Shown here one piece after another: positions 6,595 to 14,418 of a stretch of DNA of 14,418 nucleotides; the first letter of the stretch is position 1; every line of letters begins with the position of its first letter. The DNA is from J054 sp964613615 (GTDB taxonomy: Bacteria; Pseudomonadota; Gammaproteobacteria; Steroidobacterales; GCA-2729495). The DNA lies in the NCBI GenBank assembly GCA_964613615.1, contig CAZTIB010000040.1, forward strand, positions 1-14,418, read 5' to 3'. A program made the translations under genes and the position numbers. The notes beneath the pieces are model-generated. The model did no database searches. It was not told the origin of the DNA and saw only the letters and a program-made list of their open reading frames with translations.

Positions 6595-9192
6595 AAAATA
6601 GTCTCGGCTATGTCATCGGGCGCCGTGGTAGTCACGGCCACTCGCCAGCAGGCTGCGTACCTGCGCTGGCGCTACGCGCAACGGCAAACGACCTGCGGAC
6701 AGCAAGCCTGGCGCGCCCCCGACATTCACCTGCTATCCGCCTGGGTCGAGCAGGCCTGGGAAACTTCGCTGATCGCCGGGGGTATCGGCGCCCGTCTGCG
6801 GTTATTGAACCGCAGCCAGTCGCGCCGGCTCTGGAGCCAGGTGGTCAGCGCCGATCTGGAACCCGTGGCCCCGCTGCTGAACCTGGTGGAACAGGCGTGG
6901 CGCACGTTGCACGACTGGGGCATCTCCATGCCAACCGCAGGGCAATGGGCCGGTGGCGCTGATGCGGAGCGCTTCCTGACCTGGGCGAACCGCTACCAGC
7001 AGCGCTGCCGCGACGGGGGCTGGGTGGATTCCGTTGTCGCGATGCAGGCGCTGCAAGAAGAGCTCGCGGCCGGTCCCCGCTGGTTGCCGAAGCAACTGCT
7101 GTTCGTGGGCTTCGAAAGCTGGCAGCCCGCCCTGCAGGGTCTGGCCAACAGCCTGCAGCAGGGCCACTGCGACGCGCGCCAGGTGCAACCACAGGCCACT
7201 ACCGCTGGAACGCCGCAACGGGTGGAATTTGACGACGAGGGCCAGGAGTTCAGGGCCGCGGCGACCTGGTCGGCGCAGGCCTGGGGAGCCGGGCCGGACC
7301 GCTGCATCGCGGTCGTGATCCCGGACCTCGCGCAAAGTGGACCGGCCTTGCGCCGGGCCATGCTGGATGCTGCCCAACCGGACTGGCGCCAGCGGGCCGG
7401 GGTACAGCGTCCGGTCAGCGGCGGTGACGCGCGGGACGTGGCCGACCTCGGGGCGGTGCACGCGGCACTGCTGTGCCTGTCGCTTTGCGCCGAGCGCATG
7501 GACTACCAGCGACTGGGACAGCTGCTGCGCTCGACCTATATCGGTGCTGCGAGCCAGGAAATGGCGGCGCGGGCACGCCTTGACGTGTGGCTGCGAGAGC
7601 GCGGCGAGCGCGACTGGGAAATTGCCGTCGTCAGCAACAAAGCCCGTGAACTGGCTCCGGAGCTGGCCAGGCGCCTGGAAGCCATAGGCAGGCGACAGGC
7701 AACGGGCCGCCGCAGCCCCGCGGGGTGGGCCAACTGGATCACGAAGCACCTGGAATTAATGGGCTGGCCCGGCAAGGATCGTCCGCACGCCGATGCGGCC
7801 AGTGCGATCAACGCATGGCGGGAACTGCTGGAAAACTTCGCCGCCTGCGGCCATGTCACGGGCCAGATGAATTTCCAGGCCGCGCGGCGCACGCTCACGG
7901 AGATGGCTCGTGAGGCAAGAGCACCGGGCCGTGAACCCGGCGGCGGATTGCAGTTGCTGAGCCCCGCGGAGGCCCTGGGCCAGCAATTCGACGGGCTGTG
8001 GATTGCCGGCCTGCACAGCGAAGCCTGGCCGCCGCCGATGCGCCCGAATCCACTGATTCCGCTGAGTCTGCAGAGGCAAGCGGGCGTCCCCGGCGCCGCG
8101 CCGGACAGTCATGCCCGCCATGCCCGTTCCCTGATGCAACAGCTGTGGCGGTCTGCCAACCAGGTCGTGGTCAGCGCTGCCCACCGCCGTGGCGATGAAC
8201 AACTCACCCCGACGCCGGCGCTGGCCGAACTCCGGGCCGTCGCAGCCAGTCAGATGATCGCGGCTTACCCGCCTTCATTGAGCGAAGAGATTGCGGCGCG
8301 CAGTGAGACAGAAGTGGTGGCTGATCCGGCGCCTGCCATGGGTGCAGAGCAGACCCTGCGCGGGGGCGTGCGCCTGCTGCAGCTCCAGGCTATCTGCCCG
8401 GCCCGGGCATTTTTCGAGTTGCGACTGCAGGCACGCGAATTACCGCTACCGTCATTCGGCATTGACGCCGCCACGCGCGGTCAACTGGTGCACGCTGCCC
8501 TCGACGCATTGTTTCGCGACCTGCGCACCTGTGAGCTGGGCCCGGACTCACCGGAAGCGCGAGCAGCAGTCCCCGCAGCCGTAGCAGCCAGCCTGAAGGG
8601 TCGGCTGCCGCCAAACCCGTTGAATCGCGTCCTCGGCGAACTCGAGGCCCAGCGCCTGGCCGGGTTGCTGAATGAGCTGCTGGAGTTTGACGCTGCCCGT
8701 CCGGCCTTCACCGTCGTTGCCACCGAGGCCCAGCTGCAGGTGCCCCTCGGACGTCTCGAGCTGGCCTTGCGAGTCGACCGGATCGATGCGCTGGAGACGG
8801 ACGATCAGTTGGTGATCGACTACAAGACCGGCGGGCAGAAAAGGCGCGCCGACTGGTTCGGCGCCCGACCCGCCGAGCCGCAGCTGCCGCTGTACGCGGT
8901 GGGCAGCGGCGCCCGCAGCGTGGCCTATGTGCGGCTCAGTGAGGACGGCATCACGATCGACGGTATCGCCGGTAACGACACCGGGATCGACGGCATCAGG
9001 ACCGTCAGCCAGCTCACGCAGGGACGGCTGGAGTCATGGCCGGAACTGGTGGACGAGTGGCAGGCCGCACTGGTCGCGCTGGCGGCGGAGTTCGCGGCCG
9101 GCGCCTGCTGGATCGATACGCTGGCGCCTGAACTGGCCGGCGGGCAGTACGCGCCTCTGACCCGGGTCTGTGACCGGTCGGACGGCGAATGA
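6589..9192 (+). CDS. AddB-like PD-(D/E)XK nuclease subunit ('probable DNA repair protein' family)
   Basis: This is probably the scaffold and second nuclease subunit of an AddAB/RecBCD-like helicase-nuclease that resects double-strand breaks. Of 867 residues, the N-terminal part (TATRQQAAYLRWRY near 16-29) aligns in style with AddB's helicase-like domain but has no Walker A, so it should not hydrolyse ATP. FDGLWIAGLHSEAWPP at about 467-482 is the AddB/RecC-like core motif. The C-terminal nuclease is intact: His635 (GQLVH), Asp730 (RVDRID), Asp744-Tyr-Lys746 and Gln765-to-Tyr769. Of the four AddB iron-sulfur cysteines, Cys603 (ICPAR) and Cys861 are present, but the middle two are Gly852 and Ala855. 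It overlaps the helicase gene by ATGA. The start may be ATG 6589 or ATG 6610 (eighth codon, MSSGAVVVTATR); neither has a clear ribosome binding site. Confidence 0.85.
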   Translation: MDKIVSAMSSGAVVVTATRQQAAYLRWRYAQRQTTCGQQAWRAPDIHLLSAWVEQAWETSLIAGGIGARLRLLNRSQSRRLWSQVVSADLEPVAPLLNLVEQAWRTLHDWGISMPTAGQWAGGADAERFLTWANRYQQRCRDGGWVDSVVAMQALQEELAAGPRWLPKQLLFVGFESWQPALQGLANSLQQGHCDARQVQPQATTAGTPQRVEFDDEGQEFRAAATWSAQAWGAGPDRCIAVVIPDLAQSGPALRRAMLDAAQPDWRQRAGVQRPVSGGDARDVADLGAVHAALLCLSLCAERMDYQRLGQLLRSTYIGAASQEMAARARLDVWLRERGERDWEIAVVSNKARELAPELARRLEAIGRRQATGRRSPAGWANWITKHLELMGWPGKDRPHADAASAINAWRELLENFAACGHVTGQMNFQAARRTLTEMAREARAPGREPGGGLQLLSPAEALGQQFDGLWIAGLHSEAWPPPMRPNPLIPLSLQRQAGVPGAAPDSHARHARSLMQQLWRSANQVVVSAAHRRGDEQLTPTPALAELRAVAASQMIAAYPPSLSEEIAARSETEVVADPAPAMGAEQTLRGGVRLLQLQAICPARAFFELRLQARELPLPSFGIDAATRGQLVHAALDALFRDLRTCELGPDSPEARAAVPAAVAASLKGRLPPNPLNRVLGELEAQRLAGLLNELLEFDAARPAFTVVATEAQLQVPLGRLELALRVDRIDALETDDQLVIDYKTGGQKRRADWFGARPAEPQLPLYAVGSGARSVAYVRLSEDGITIDGIAGNDTGIDGIRTVSQLTQGRLESWPELVDEWQAALVALAAEFAAGACWIDTLAPELAGGQYAPLTRVCDRSDGE

Positions 9193-12100
9193 GCGGCACC
9201 CACGCCCCCGTTGATGCCACCGTGCGGGCCCGTGCCCTGGAGCCGGGGCAGTCCTTCCTGGTCCAGGCGCCGGCAGGCTCCGGCAAAACGGAGCTGCTGA
9301 TTCAGCGCCTGCTGCGCTTGCTGGCAGTGGTCCGTCAGCCGGAAGAGATCCTCGCCATTACCTTCACCCGCAAAGCGGCCGCGGAGATGCGCGAGCGCAT
9401 CCTGGCCGCGCTGGCACGCGCCCGCGCCGGCGAAATACCCGTCGAGCCGCATTTGCGGCAGGGCTTCGACCTCGCGCAGGCCGTCGTTGCCCGCGACCGG
9501 GAACTCGGCTGGGGGCTAGCGGAGCAGCCCGGGCGTTTGCGGATCGGCACGATCGATTCCGTCAACACGTGGTTGAGCAGTCGCGCCCCGCTGAGTGCAG
9601 GGCAAAACGCGATGAACAGGGTGACCGAGAAACCTGATGCGCTGTATCGCGAAGCCGCCCGCCAGACCCTCGGGCTGGCGGCAGATCCCGGCGCGCAGGG
9701 CGACGCGATACGGGCCTTGCTTCGCCATTGCGACAATCGCACCGAGGTGGCGATTGGCTTGCTGGTGCGCATGCTGGCCCGACGTGATCAGTGGCTTCGT
9801 CACACCGGGTCGGGTGAAGTCAGCGCCGCCGGGCGAGTAGCCCTGGAGGCAGCCATTGGCGGGCTGATCGACGCCAGTCTGCAGCGCGCCGACGCGCGCC
9901 TGCCGCGCGACGTGCGCGCAGAACTGGGCGAGCTGCTGGCCTTTGCCGGCGCCAACCTGGGCGCCGCGGGCCAGGACTCGGCATTCACTGGCTGGCGCGG
10001 TGGGCCGGCGTTTCCGCCGGCATCCAGCGCGTGCGTGAGTTTGTGGCGCGGCCTGGCCCAGGGGCTGATCACGAAGTCCGGCCAATGGCGCCAGCCCAGG
10101 GGACTCAACGTCAGAAGTGGTTTCCCGAAGGACGCGCGCGAACAGAAGGCGCGCATGGCGGCGCTCCTGGAACAGCTGGCGAGTGACGACGCGCTCGCCG
10201 ATGTGTTGCACGAGGTACAGCAACTGCCGGACGCGCACTACACCGACGCCCAATGGCAAATTCTCACCGCCGTACTCCGTGTGCTACCGCTGGCTGCGGC
10301 GATGCTGCAACAGGTCTTCGATACGCGCGGAGAAACTGACTTTGCGCAGATTGCCGCGAACGCGCTGGCCAGTCTCGGCCAGGATGACACGGTGGGTGAA
10401 CTGAGCCTGGTCCTGGACTACGCGCTGCGGCACATCCTGCTGGATGAATTCCAGGACACGTCCCGCTCGCAATACGACCTGCTGTGCGGCCTGACGGCGG
10501 GGTGGGAACCCGGCGACGGCCGCAGTTTATTCCTGGTCGGAGATCCGATGCAGTCGATCTACCGGTTTCGCGAAGCCGAAGTCGGCATCTTCCTGGAAAC
10601 GCGCGCCGCCGGAGTCAATTACCTCCCGCTGGAGTTCCTGCGCCTGGAGACGAACTTTCGTTCCGCGCCGGCCATCGTCGACTGGGTGAACCGCTGCTTT
10701 GATTCGATCCTCCCGGCCGCCGAAGAATCCGCCACCGGCGCCGTGCCGCTGGCGCCCAGTCGCGCGTTCCAGGCCGACGCAGAAGACACGGGCGTGCAGT
10801 GGCATGTGCGGGCCGGCGCAGATCCTGACGAAGAGGCGCACGCCATCGTCAACATCGTGCGCGACAACCGGCAGCGCTGGCCGCAGGATACGGTGGGCAT
10901 CCTGGTTCGTAGCCGCGCCCACGCCGCCCGCATCGGCCCGCTGCTGCGCGCGGCGGGCATCGGCTACTCGGCGCCCGATCTCGAGCTGCTGGGGGGCGAG
11001 GGCGTCATCCAGGATCTGCTGGCCCTGACCCGGGCACTGACCCACGCCGCGGATCGCATCGCCTGGCTCGCGGTGTTACGGGCCCCATGGTGCGGTCTGA
11101 CGCTGGCCGACCTCCACGCGCTGGCCAACGACGACCGGGATTCCGCGGTCTGGGAACTGTTGCTGGAACAAGCGCGCGTCTCCCGGCTGAGCAAAGACGG
11201 CCGGCAGCGTGCCGAGCGCACGCGCAGCCTGCTCGGCCCGTGGCTGGAACGTCGCGGCGCGTGCCCGCTGCGGGAACTGGTGGAAGGCGCGTGGCAGTGT
11301 CTGGGCGGGCCCGGCTGCCTGAACGAGCCGGCCGAGCTGGAGATCGCGGCCGAGTTCTTTGACTACCTGGACGAGATTGACACCGGGGGCGACTGCCCGG
11401 AGGTGGCGGAGCTGCTGGCCGGCATCGATGCACGGCCGGTGAATCGCAGCGCGGTGCACGATCTGCGCGTACAGCTGATGACGATGCACAAGGCCAAGGG
11501 CCTGGAATTCGATACCGTGTTGTTGCCGGCTCTCAATGCACGCACGCGCACGGACGATAGGCCTTTACTGCTCTGGCACGAGCTGGGCAACGTTGACGGT
11601 ACGCCGCAACTCGTCATGGCGCCGCGACAGGCCAGGGGCGACGCCCAGGATCCACTCTACGAATCACTGTGGCGTGTCGAGGGACAGCGAACTGCCTATG
11701 AGCAGCAACGTTTGCTGTACGTGGCCACCACGCGCGCCCGCCGGCGGCTGCACCTGTTCGCCGGACTGCCGGCCCGTGCGGACGGAGAAACCGCGACCCC
11801 GGCACCCGGTTCCTTACTGCGGGCCATGTGGCCGGCCGCTGCCGACGAGGTCCTCGCGGCCGCCAGCGATGCGGTCCCTGCGCCGGTGGCTCCCACCGGG
11901 CCGCATTGGTTTGAGGTGCCACTGCGCCGATTGCCTGCGCACTGGGAACATCCGCTGGACGATTCCGGTCCAGAATGGCTCGAGACCGCAGTGGCCGCTG
12001 CCGACGTGGATGCCGACGGGAATACCAGCTGGGCCCGGCACGCCGGCACGGTGGCCCATCGCTGGCTGCAGGAAATTGCCGCGGCGGGGGCCGAAGCCTT

Positions 12101-12584
12101 CGACAGTGATCGGTTGGCAGCGCTGCGCCCGACGATTCGACTGCAACTGGAACGGCAGGGCACGCTGCCGGACCAGCTGGATGCAGCTTGCGACCGGGTC
12201 ACCGCGGCGTTGACCCGCTGTCTAGCCGATGGCCAGGGGCGCTGGCTGCTGTCGGCCAGGCATTCCGACGCAGACAGCGAATGCGGGATCAGCCAGTTCA
12301 CTAGCGCCGGCGAGCTCTGCAACTTGCGGCTCGACCGGACTTTCGTTGGCGTTGACGGTCAGCGGTGGATTATCGATTTCAAGATCAGCCAGCCCGCGAC
12401 CGGCCAGGCCGAAGACGATTTCGTTGCCGAACAATCGCAGCTCTACCGGGCGCAGCTGGCTGGCTACAAGGACGCAATCGCGAAACTGCATCCGGAACGT
12501 CAGACTGTCCGGGTCGCTTTGTATTTCCCGTTGTTGCCCCGCTTCGCGGAGGTGTCGCTGGATGAATCGCCGCTGTCAGAATGA
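9189..12584 (+). CDS. AddA/RecB-like UvrD-family helicase-nuclease
   Basis: This is an ATP-driven 3'-5' DNA helicase with a C-terminal nuclease, expected to act with the AddB-like protein on broken DNA ends. The 1131 residues show all superfamily 1A motifs: I, APAGSGKT with Lys33; Ia, ITFTRKAAAEM; II, LLDEFQDT with Asp419-Glu420; III, VGDPMQSIYRFR; IV, ETNFRS; V, TMHKAKGLEFD at 765-775; VI, LLYVATTRAR at 842-851. The PD-(D/E)XK domain has His957 (GTVAH), Asp1049 (LRLDR), Asp1063-Phe-Lys1065 and Gln1089-to-Tyr1093, so it looks catalytically intact. The ATG at 9189 overlaps the stop of the upstream gene (ATGA), which signals translational coupling and a stoichiometric complex. Its end overlaps the convergent gspN by 9 bp. 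The length is near that of AddA. RecB is the other relative, but the AddB-like partner favours an AddAB-type arrangement. Confidence 0.92.
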   Translation: MSGTHAPVDATVRARALEPGQSFLVQAPAGSGKTELLIQRLLRLLAVVRQPEEILAITFTRKAAAEMRERILAALARARAGEIPVEPHLRQGFDLAQAVVARDRELGWGLAEQPGRLRIGTIDSVNTWLSSRAPLSAGQNAMNRVTEKPDALYREAARQTLGLAADPGAQGDAIRALLRHCDNRTEVAIGLLVRMLARRDQWLRHTGSGEVSAAGRVALEAAIGGLIDASLQRADARLPRDVRAELGELLAFAGANLGAAGQDSAFTGWRGGPAFPPASSACVSLWRGLAQGLITKSGQWRQPRGLNVRSGFPKDAREQKARMAALLEQLASDDALADVLHEVQQLPDAHYTDAQWQILTAVLRVLPLAAAMLQQVFDTRGETDFAQIAANALASLGQDDTVGELSLVLDYALRHILLDEFQDTSRSQYDLLCGLTAGWEPGDGRSLFLVGDPMQSIYRFREAEVGIFLETRAAGVNYLPLEFLRLETNFRSAPAIVDWVNRCFDSILPAAEESATGAVPLAPSRAFQADAEDTGVQWHVRAGADPDEEAHAIVNIVRDNRQRWPQDTVGILVRSRAHAARIGPLLRAAGIGYSAPDLELLGGEGVIQDLLALTRALTHAADRIAWLAVLRAPWCGLTLADLHALANDDRDSAVWELLLEQARVSRLSKDGRQRAERTRSLLGPWLERRGACPLRELVEGAWQCLGGPGCLNEPAELEIAAEFFDYLDEIDTGGDCPEVAELLAGIDARPVNRSAVHDLRVQLMTMHKAKGLEFDTVLLPALNARTRTDDRPLLLWHELGNVDGTPQLVMAPRQARGDAQDPLYESLWRVEGQRTAYEQQRLLYVATTRARRRLHLFAGLPARADGETATPAPGSLLRAMWPAAADEVLAAASDAVPAPVAPTGPHWFEVPLRRLPAHWEHPLDDSGPEWLETAVAAADVDADGNTSWARHAGTVAHRWLQEIAAAGAEAFDSDRLAALRPTIRLQLERQGTLPDQLDAACDRVTAALTRCLADGQGRWLLSARHSDADSECGISQFTSAGELCNLRLDRTFVGVDGQRWIIDFKISQPATGQAEDDFVAEQSQLYRAQLAGYKDAIAKLHPERQTVRVALYFPLLPRFAEVSLDESPLSE

Positions 12585-13340
12585 GCCGGCGAAGCTAAAG
12601 TCGCGGCTGCCGTCCGGGGCTTCGGGGCCCAGCAGTACGAGTGCCTGCCGCATTTCCTGCGGCGCGTTGGCTCGCGGGGTGGCGCGGCCAGACAGCTCGT
12701 AGTTGGCTGGCGGTGTGAGTTGCACGAGACCCGCCACTTCCAGCGGGCCGCCGCGGTCGGCCAGCGTCCCCTCAAGGGGGCCTGCTTCCGGCACGTCGTC
12801 GGCATCGAAGCGCAGCTCAAAGCTGGCCAGCTGGTCCTGAACCGGCTGGCCATTGCGAAAGACCATGGCCACATCGCCGATCCGGATCTCGCCGATGGCT
12901 TGCTGCGGCCAGCTGTCGGCGATCTTCAATGCCGTCAGCTCCACCGCGACCTGGCCCCCCTGAACAGGCAACCCGATGCCGGTGGCCGCAGCCAGGGTTG
13001 CCACTGGCGCCGCCGCGCTGAAATTCTTCAGGAGCAAGCTGCCGCCCAGGCCGATGGCGAATTCGCCACGGGCGAAACCCTCCGGCAGCGCGGTGTCAAT
13101 CTCGCCCGCCAGCCGACCCAACAGCAGTTGCCACGGGGAGAGGTCCCACCGTGTGCGGCCCAGCCGCATCTGACCTGCGCGCAGGGAACTGGCTTCACCG
13201 GCCCAGAGCGAGCCCCGCAAGCCGCTCAGCTGTACTTCTTCCGGCAGGAAAACCGTAATCAGGGTTGCCGGTGCGCCGCCCAGGGCGAACACGACAAACG
13301 TTAGCGCGGCCAAACCGGCAAACAGCCTGGCCCGGGGCAT
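12576..13340 (-). CDS. gspN: Type II secretion system protein N
   Basis: GspN is an accessory inner-membrane protein of the type II secretion machinery that exports folded proteins from the periplasm. This one has 254 residues with one N-terminal membrane segment (about 6-32) and the rest periplasmic. The recognisable part is VQLSGLRGSLWAGEA at 36-50 followed by TRWDLSPWQLLLGRLAGEI at 63-81, the conserved 'G-L-W-G ... W-L-P-LL-G-L' signature of the family. The rest is beta-rich and poorly conserved. It starts three bases after the gspM stop, so it is the last gene of the L-M-N unit here. Its 3' end overlaps the helicase gene by nine bases tail to tail, leaving no room for a separate terminator. 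Confidence 0.9.
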   Translation of the reverse strand: MPRARLFAGLAALTFVVFALGGAPATLITVFLPEEVQLSGLRGSLWAGEASSLRAGQMRLGRTRWDLSPWQLLLGRLAGEIDTALPEGFARGEFAIGLGGSLLLKNFSAAAPVATLAAATGIGLPVQGGQVAVELTALKIADSWPQQAIGEIRIGDVAMVFRNGQPVQDQLASFELRFDADDVPEAGPLEGTLADRGGPLEVAGLVQLTPPANYELSGRATPRANAPQEMRQALVLLGPEAPDGSRDFSFAGSF

Positions 13341-13343
13341 CGT

Positions 13344-13838
13344 TTATCCGGCCGCCCGACTCAGCACAAGGTTGCAGTTCACCCGTCCCGGTGACCGGCT
13401 GGTGTCGATGTTGGCGGAAATCGCGCCGACGCCGTAGGTCGACTGCATCTCCACCAGCCAGCTCAGAAGATTGTCGAAGGGCGCGTCTTCGAAGCGCAGG
13501 CGTATCGCATCGGTGCCGTCGGGCTGGTTCCGCTTCAGGTACGCAGAGAGACCCTTGTCGCGCGTCGTTCGATCGACCACGAGCACGAGGGATTGATCAC
13601 CACCAGCTGCACTGGCTGCGCCACCCCGCTGAGGGCCGCGACGGGCGGCCACCTGGGTCAGGTCCGCCAGCAGTTCCTGCTGATCGGCCACTGCGGTAGC
13701 GTTGCGTTCTGCACTGATCAGCAGGGGCCTTAAACCGGCAAGGTAAATGAGCGCAAAAACCAGCAGCACGGCGGCTGCGCTCACCATCACGCGTTCCCGT
13801 GGTGCCAGCTGTTCGAACCAGTTGCGCAGTGCGTCCAT
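13344..13838 (-). CDS. gspM: Type II secretion system protein M
   Basis: GspM is a bitopic inner-membrane protein that binds GspL and helps anchor the GspE ATPase platform. It has 164 residues from ATG 13838 (MDALRNWFEQLAPRERV). A short cytoplasmic tail comes first, then one membrane segment (about 18-37), then LRPLL, a coiled-coil-prone stretch (about 43-62) and a periplasmic ferredoxin-like domain containing FEDAPFDNLLSWL and YGVGAISANID. The frame runs twelve codons further back, but those overlap gspL. ATG 13838 follows the gspL stop by one base (TGA-C-ATG) and has GGAAG eight bases upstream, so it is preferred. The gene context (L-M-N) supports the call. Confidence 0.9.
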   Translation of the reverse strand: MDALRNWFEQLAPRERVMVSAAAVLLVFALIYLAGLRPLLISAERNATAVADQQELLADLTQVAARRGPQRGGAASAAGGDQSLVLVVDRTTRDKGLSAYLKRNQPDGTDAIRLRFEDAPFDNLLSWLVEMQSTYGVGAISANIDTSRSPGRVNCNLVLSRAAG

Positions 13839-13839
13839 G

Positions 13840-14418
13840 TCAGGCTTCCGGTGTGCGAATTCGCAGCCGGCCAAGTACCGCGCCGTCGTCTGCGTTGGCG
13901 GACTGAATTTCCGCTTCGAAACGGCCGTTGCCGGAAATGTCGCGCTGAATCTTGTCCAGGGTTTCGACGCTGGGTGCGCGCAGCCGCAGCTCCATCACGC
14001 CGCTGCGGTAGTCCACCCCCTCAAGTTTCGTCGCCGCATTCTGGTTCACGGCTCCGGCCACCAGTTGCAACGCGTCGAGGAACATCGCGTTGTCAACGGA
14101 GCGCGACGCGCCGAGGGCTTTCAGCTGGCTGTCAAACTGCGCCCGCACGTCCTCGCGGACCTGGCGCACGTCGGGGAAGGTATAACGAAAGGCCTGTTCT
14201 ACGCCGGCCCGCAAGTTCGCGGCTTCGCGGCCGAGGCGCCAGGTCTCCGCCACTTTCGCCCCGGTGGCCAGTACCGCAAGGCCGACCAGAAGGGCGGCCG
14301 CCACGCGCCACTTCGGCAGGTAACGGCCGAGATTCGAACGCCGGGCGAACTCACCCTGCATCAGGTTCACGCCGGGTCGCGCCGCAATCAGCGCTGCGAG
14401 GCGAGGGAGCAGGCCGTC
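13840..14418 (-). CDS. gspL: Type II secretion system protein L, C-terminal part (cut by window edge)
   Basis: The last 192 residues of GspL are visible; the frame stays open to the window edge. GspL bridges the cytoplasmic GspE ATPase and the membrane platform. The visible part begins at the end of the actin-like cytoplasmic domain, with VNLMQGEFARRS (the conserved 'NL-QGEF' motif). A membrane segment follows (about visible residues 37-57), then the periplasmic ferredoxin-like domain, with FRYTFPDV and a VDYRSGVMELRL strand that pairs with GspM. An internal GTG at 14370 could be mistaken for a start, but the preceding codons read on naturally (…LAALIAARPG), so this is a fragment of a longer gene. 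It is co-transcribed with gspM, one base away. Confidence 0.92.
   Translation of the reverse strand, partial: DGLLPRLAALIAARPGVNLMQGEFARRSNLGRYLPKWRVAAALLVGLAVLATGAKVAETWRLGREAANLRAGVEQAFRYTFPDVRQVREDVRAQFDSQLKALGASRSVDNAMFLDALQLVAGAVNQNAATKLEGVDYRSGVMELRLRAPSVETLDKIQRDISGNGRFEAEIQSANADDGAVLGRLRIRTPEA

Noticed and set aside
13839..13874. Twelve-codon upstream extension of gspM
   Set aside because: It overlaps the 3' end of gspL and lacks family similarity. ATG 13838 one base after the gspL stop has a ribosome binding site.

Overview
The window is GC-rich, gene-dense DNA with the codon habits of a free-living gammaproteobacterium. Three things point there: a type II secretion gspL-gspM-gspN tail, an AlaA-type aminotransferase very close to the E. 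coli enzyme, and a paired PD-(D/E)XK 'probable DNA repair protein' plus UvrD-like helicase of the kind known from Gammaproteobacteria. The DUF6491-type lipoprotein suggests a Xanthomonadales, Steroidobacter or Woeseia-like relative, but I cannot fix the genus. No rRNA, tRNA, CRISPR array, insertion sequence or phage gene is visible, and no gap between genes exceeds about 130 bases.

Layout: (1) 1-809, minus strand: etfB followed by the first codons of etfA, the two subunits of electron transfer flavoprotein. (2) 913-3033, plus strand: a 3-mercaptopyruvate sulfurtransferase (sseA-like), a small DUF6491-like lipoprotein only 3 nt behind it, and an unrecognised 250-residue protein. (3) 3045-3926, minus strand: a four-module VOC-fold protein that keeps Glu but not His at the expected metal-ligand positions. 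It diverges from an MFS transporter (4056-5291, plus) that probably starts at a TTG codon. (4) 5330-12584, plus strand: alaA, then a translationally coupled pair resembling AddB and AddA (nuclease scaffold plus helicase-nuclease). (5) 12576-14418, minus strand: gspN, gspM and the C-terminal part of gspL, which converge on and overlap the helicase gene by 9 bp.

How the genes fit together: EtfAB carries electrons from acyl-CoA and other dehydrogenases to the respiratory chain. SseA handles sulfane sulfur. AlaA makes alanine from pyruvate and glutamate. The large pair should form a two-subunit helicase-nuclease for processing double-strand breaks. GspL and GspM form the inner-membrane assembly platform of the type II secretion system, with GspN as an accessory part.

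The most interesting points are three. The AddB-like subunit appears to have lost two of the four cysteines of the AddB iron-sulfur staple while keeping the exact spacing and an intact nuclease site. A perfect 10-bp AT-rich inverted repeat sits exactly over its first possible start codon. The small cluster of an uncharacterised protein, a ligand-poor VOC protein and an MFS carrier has no assigned role.
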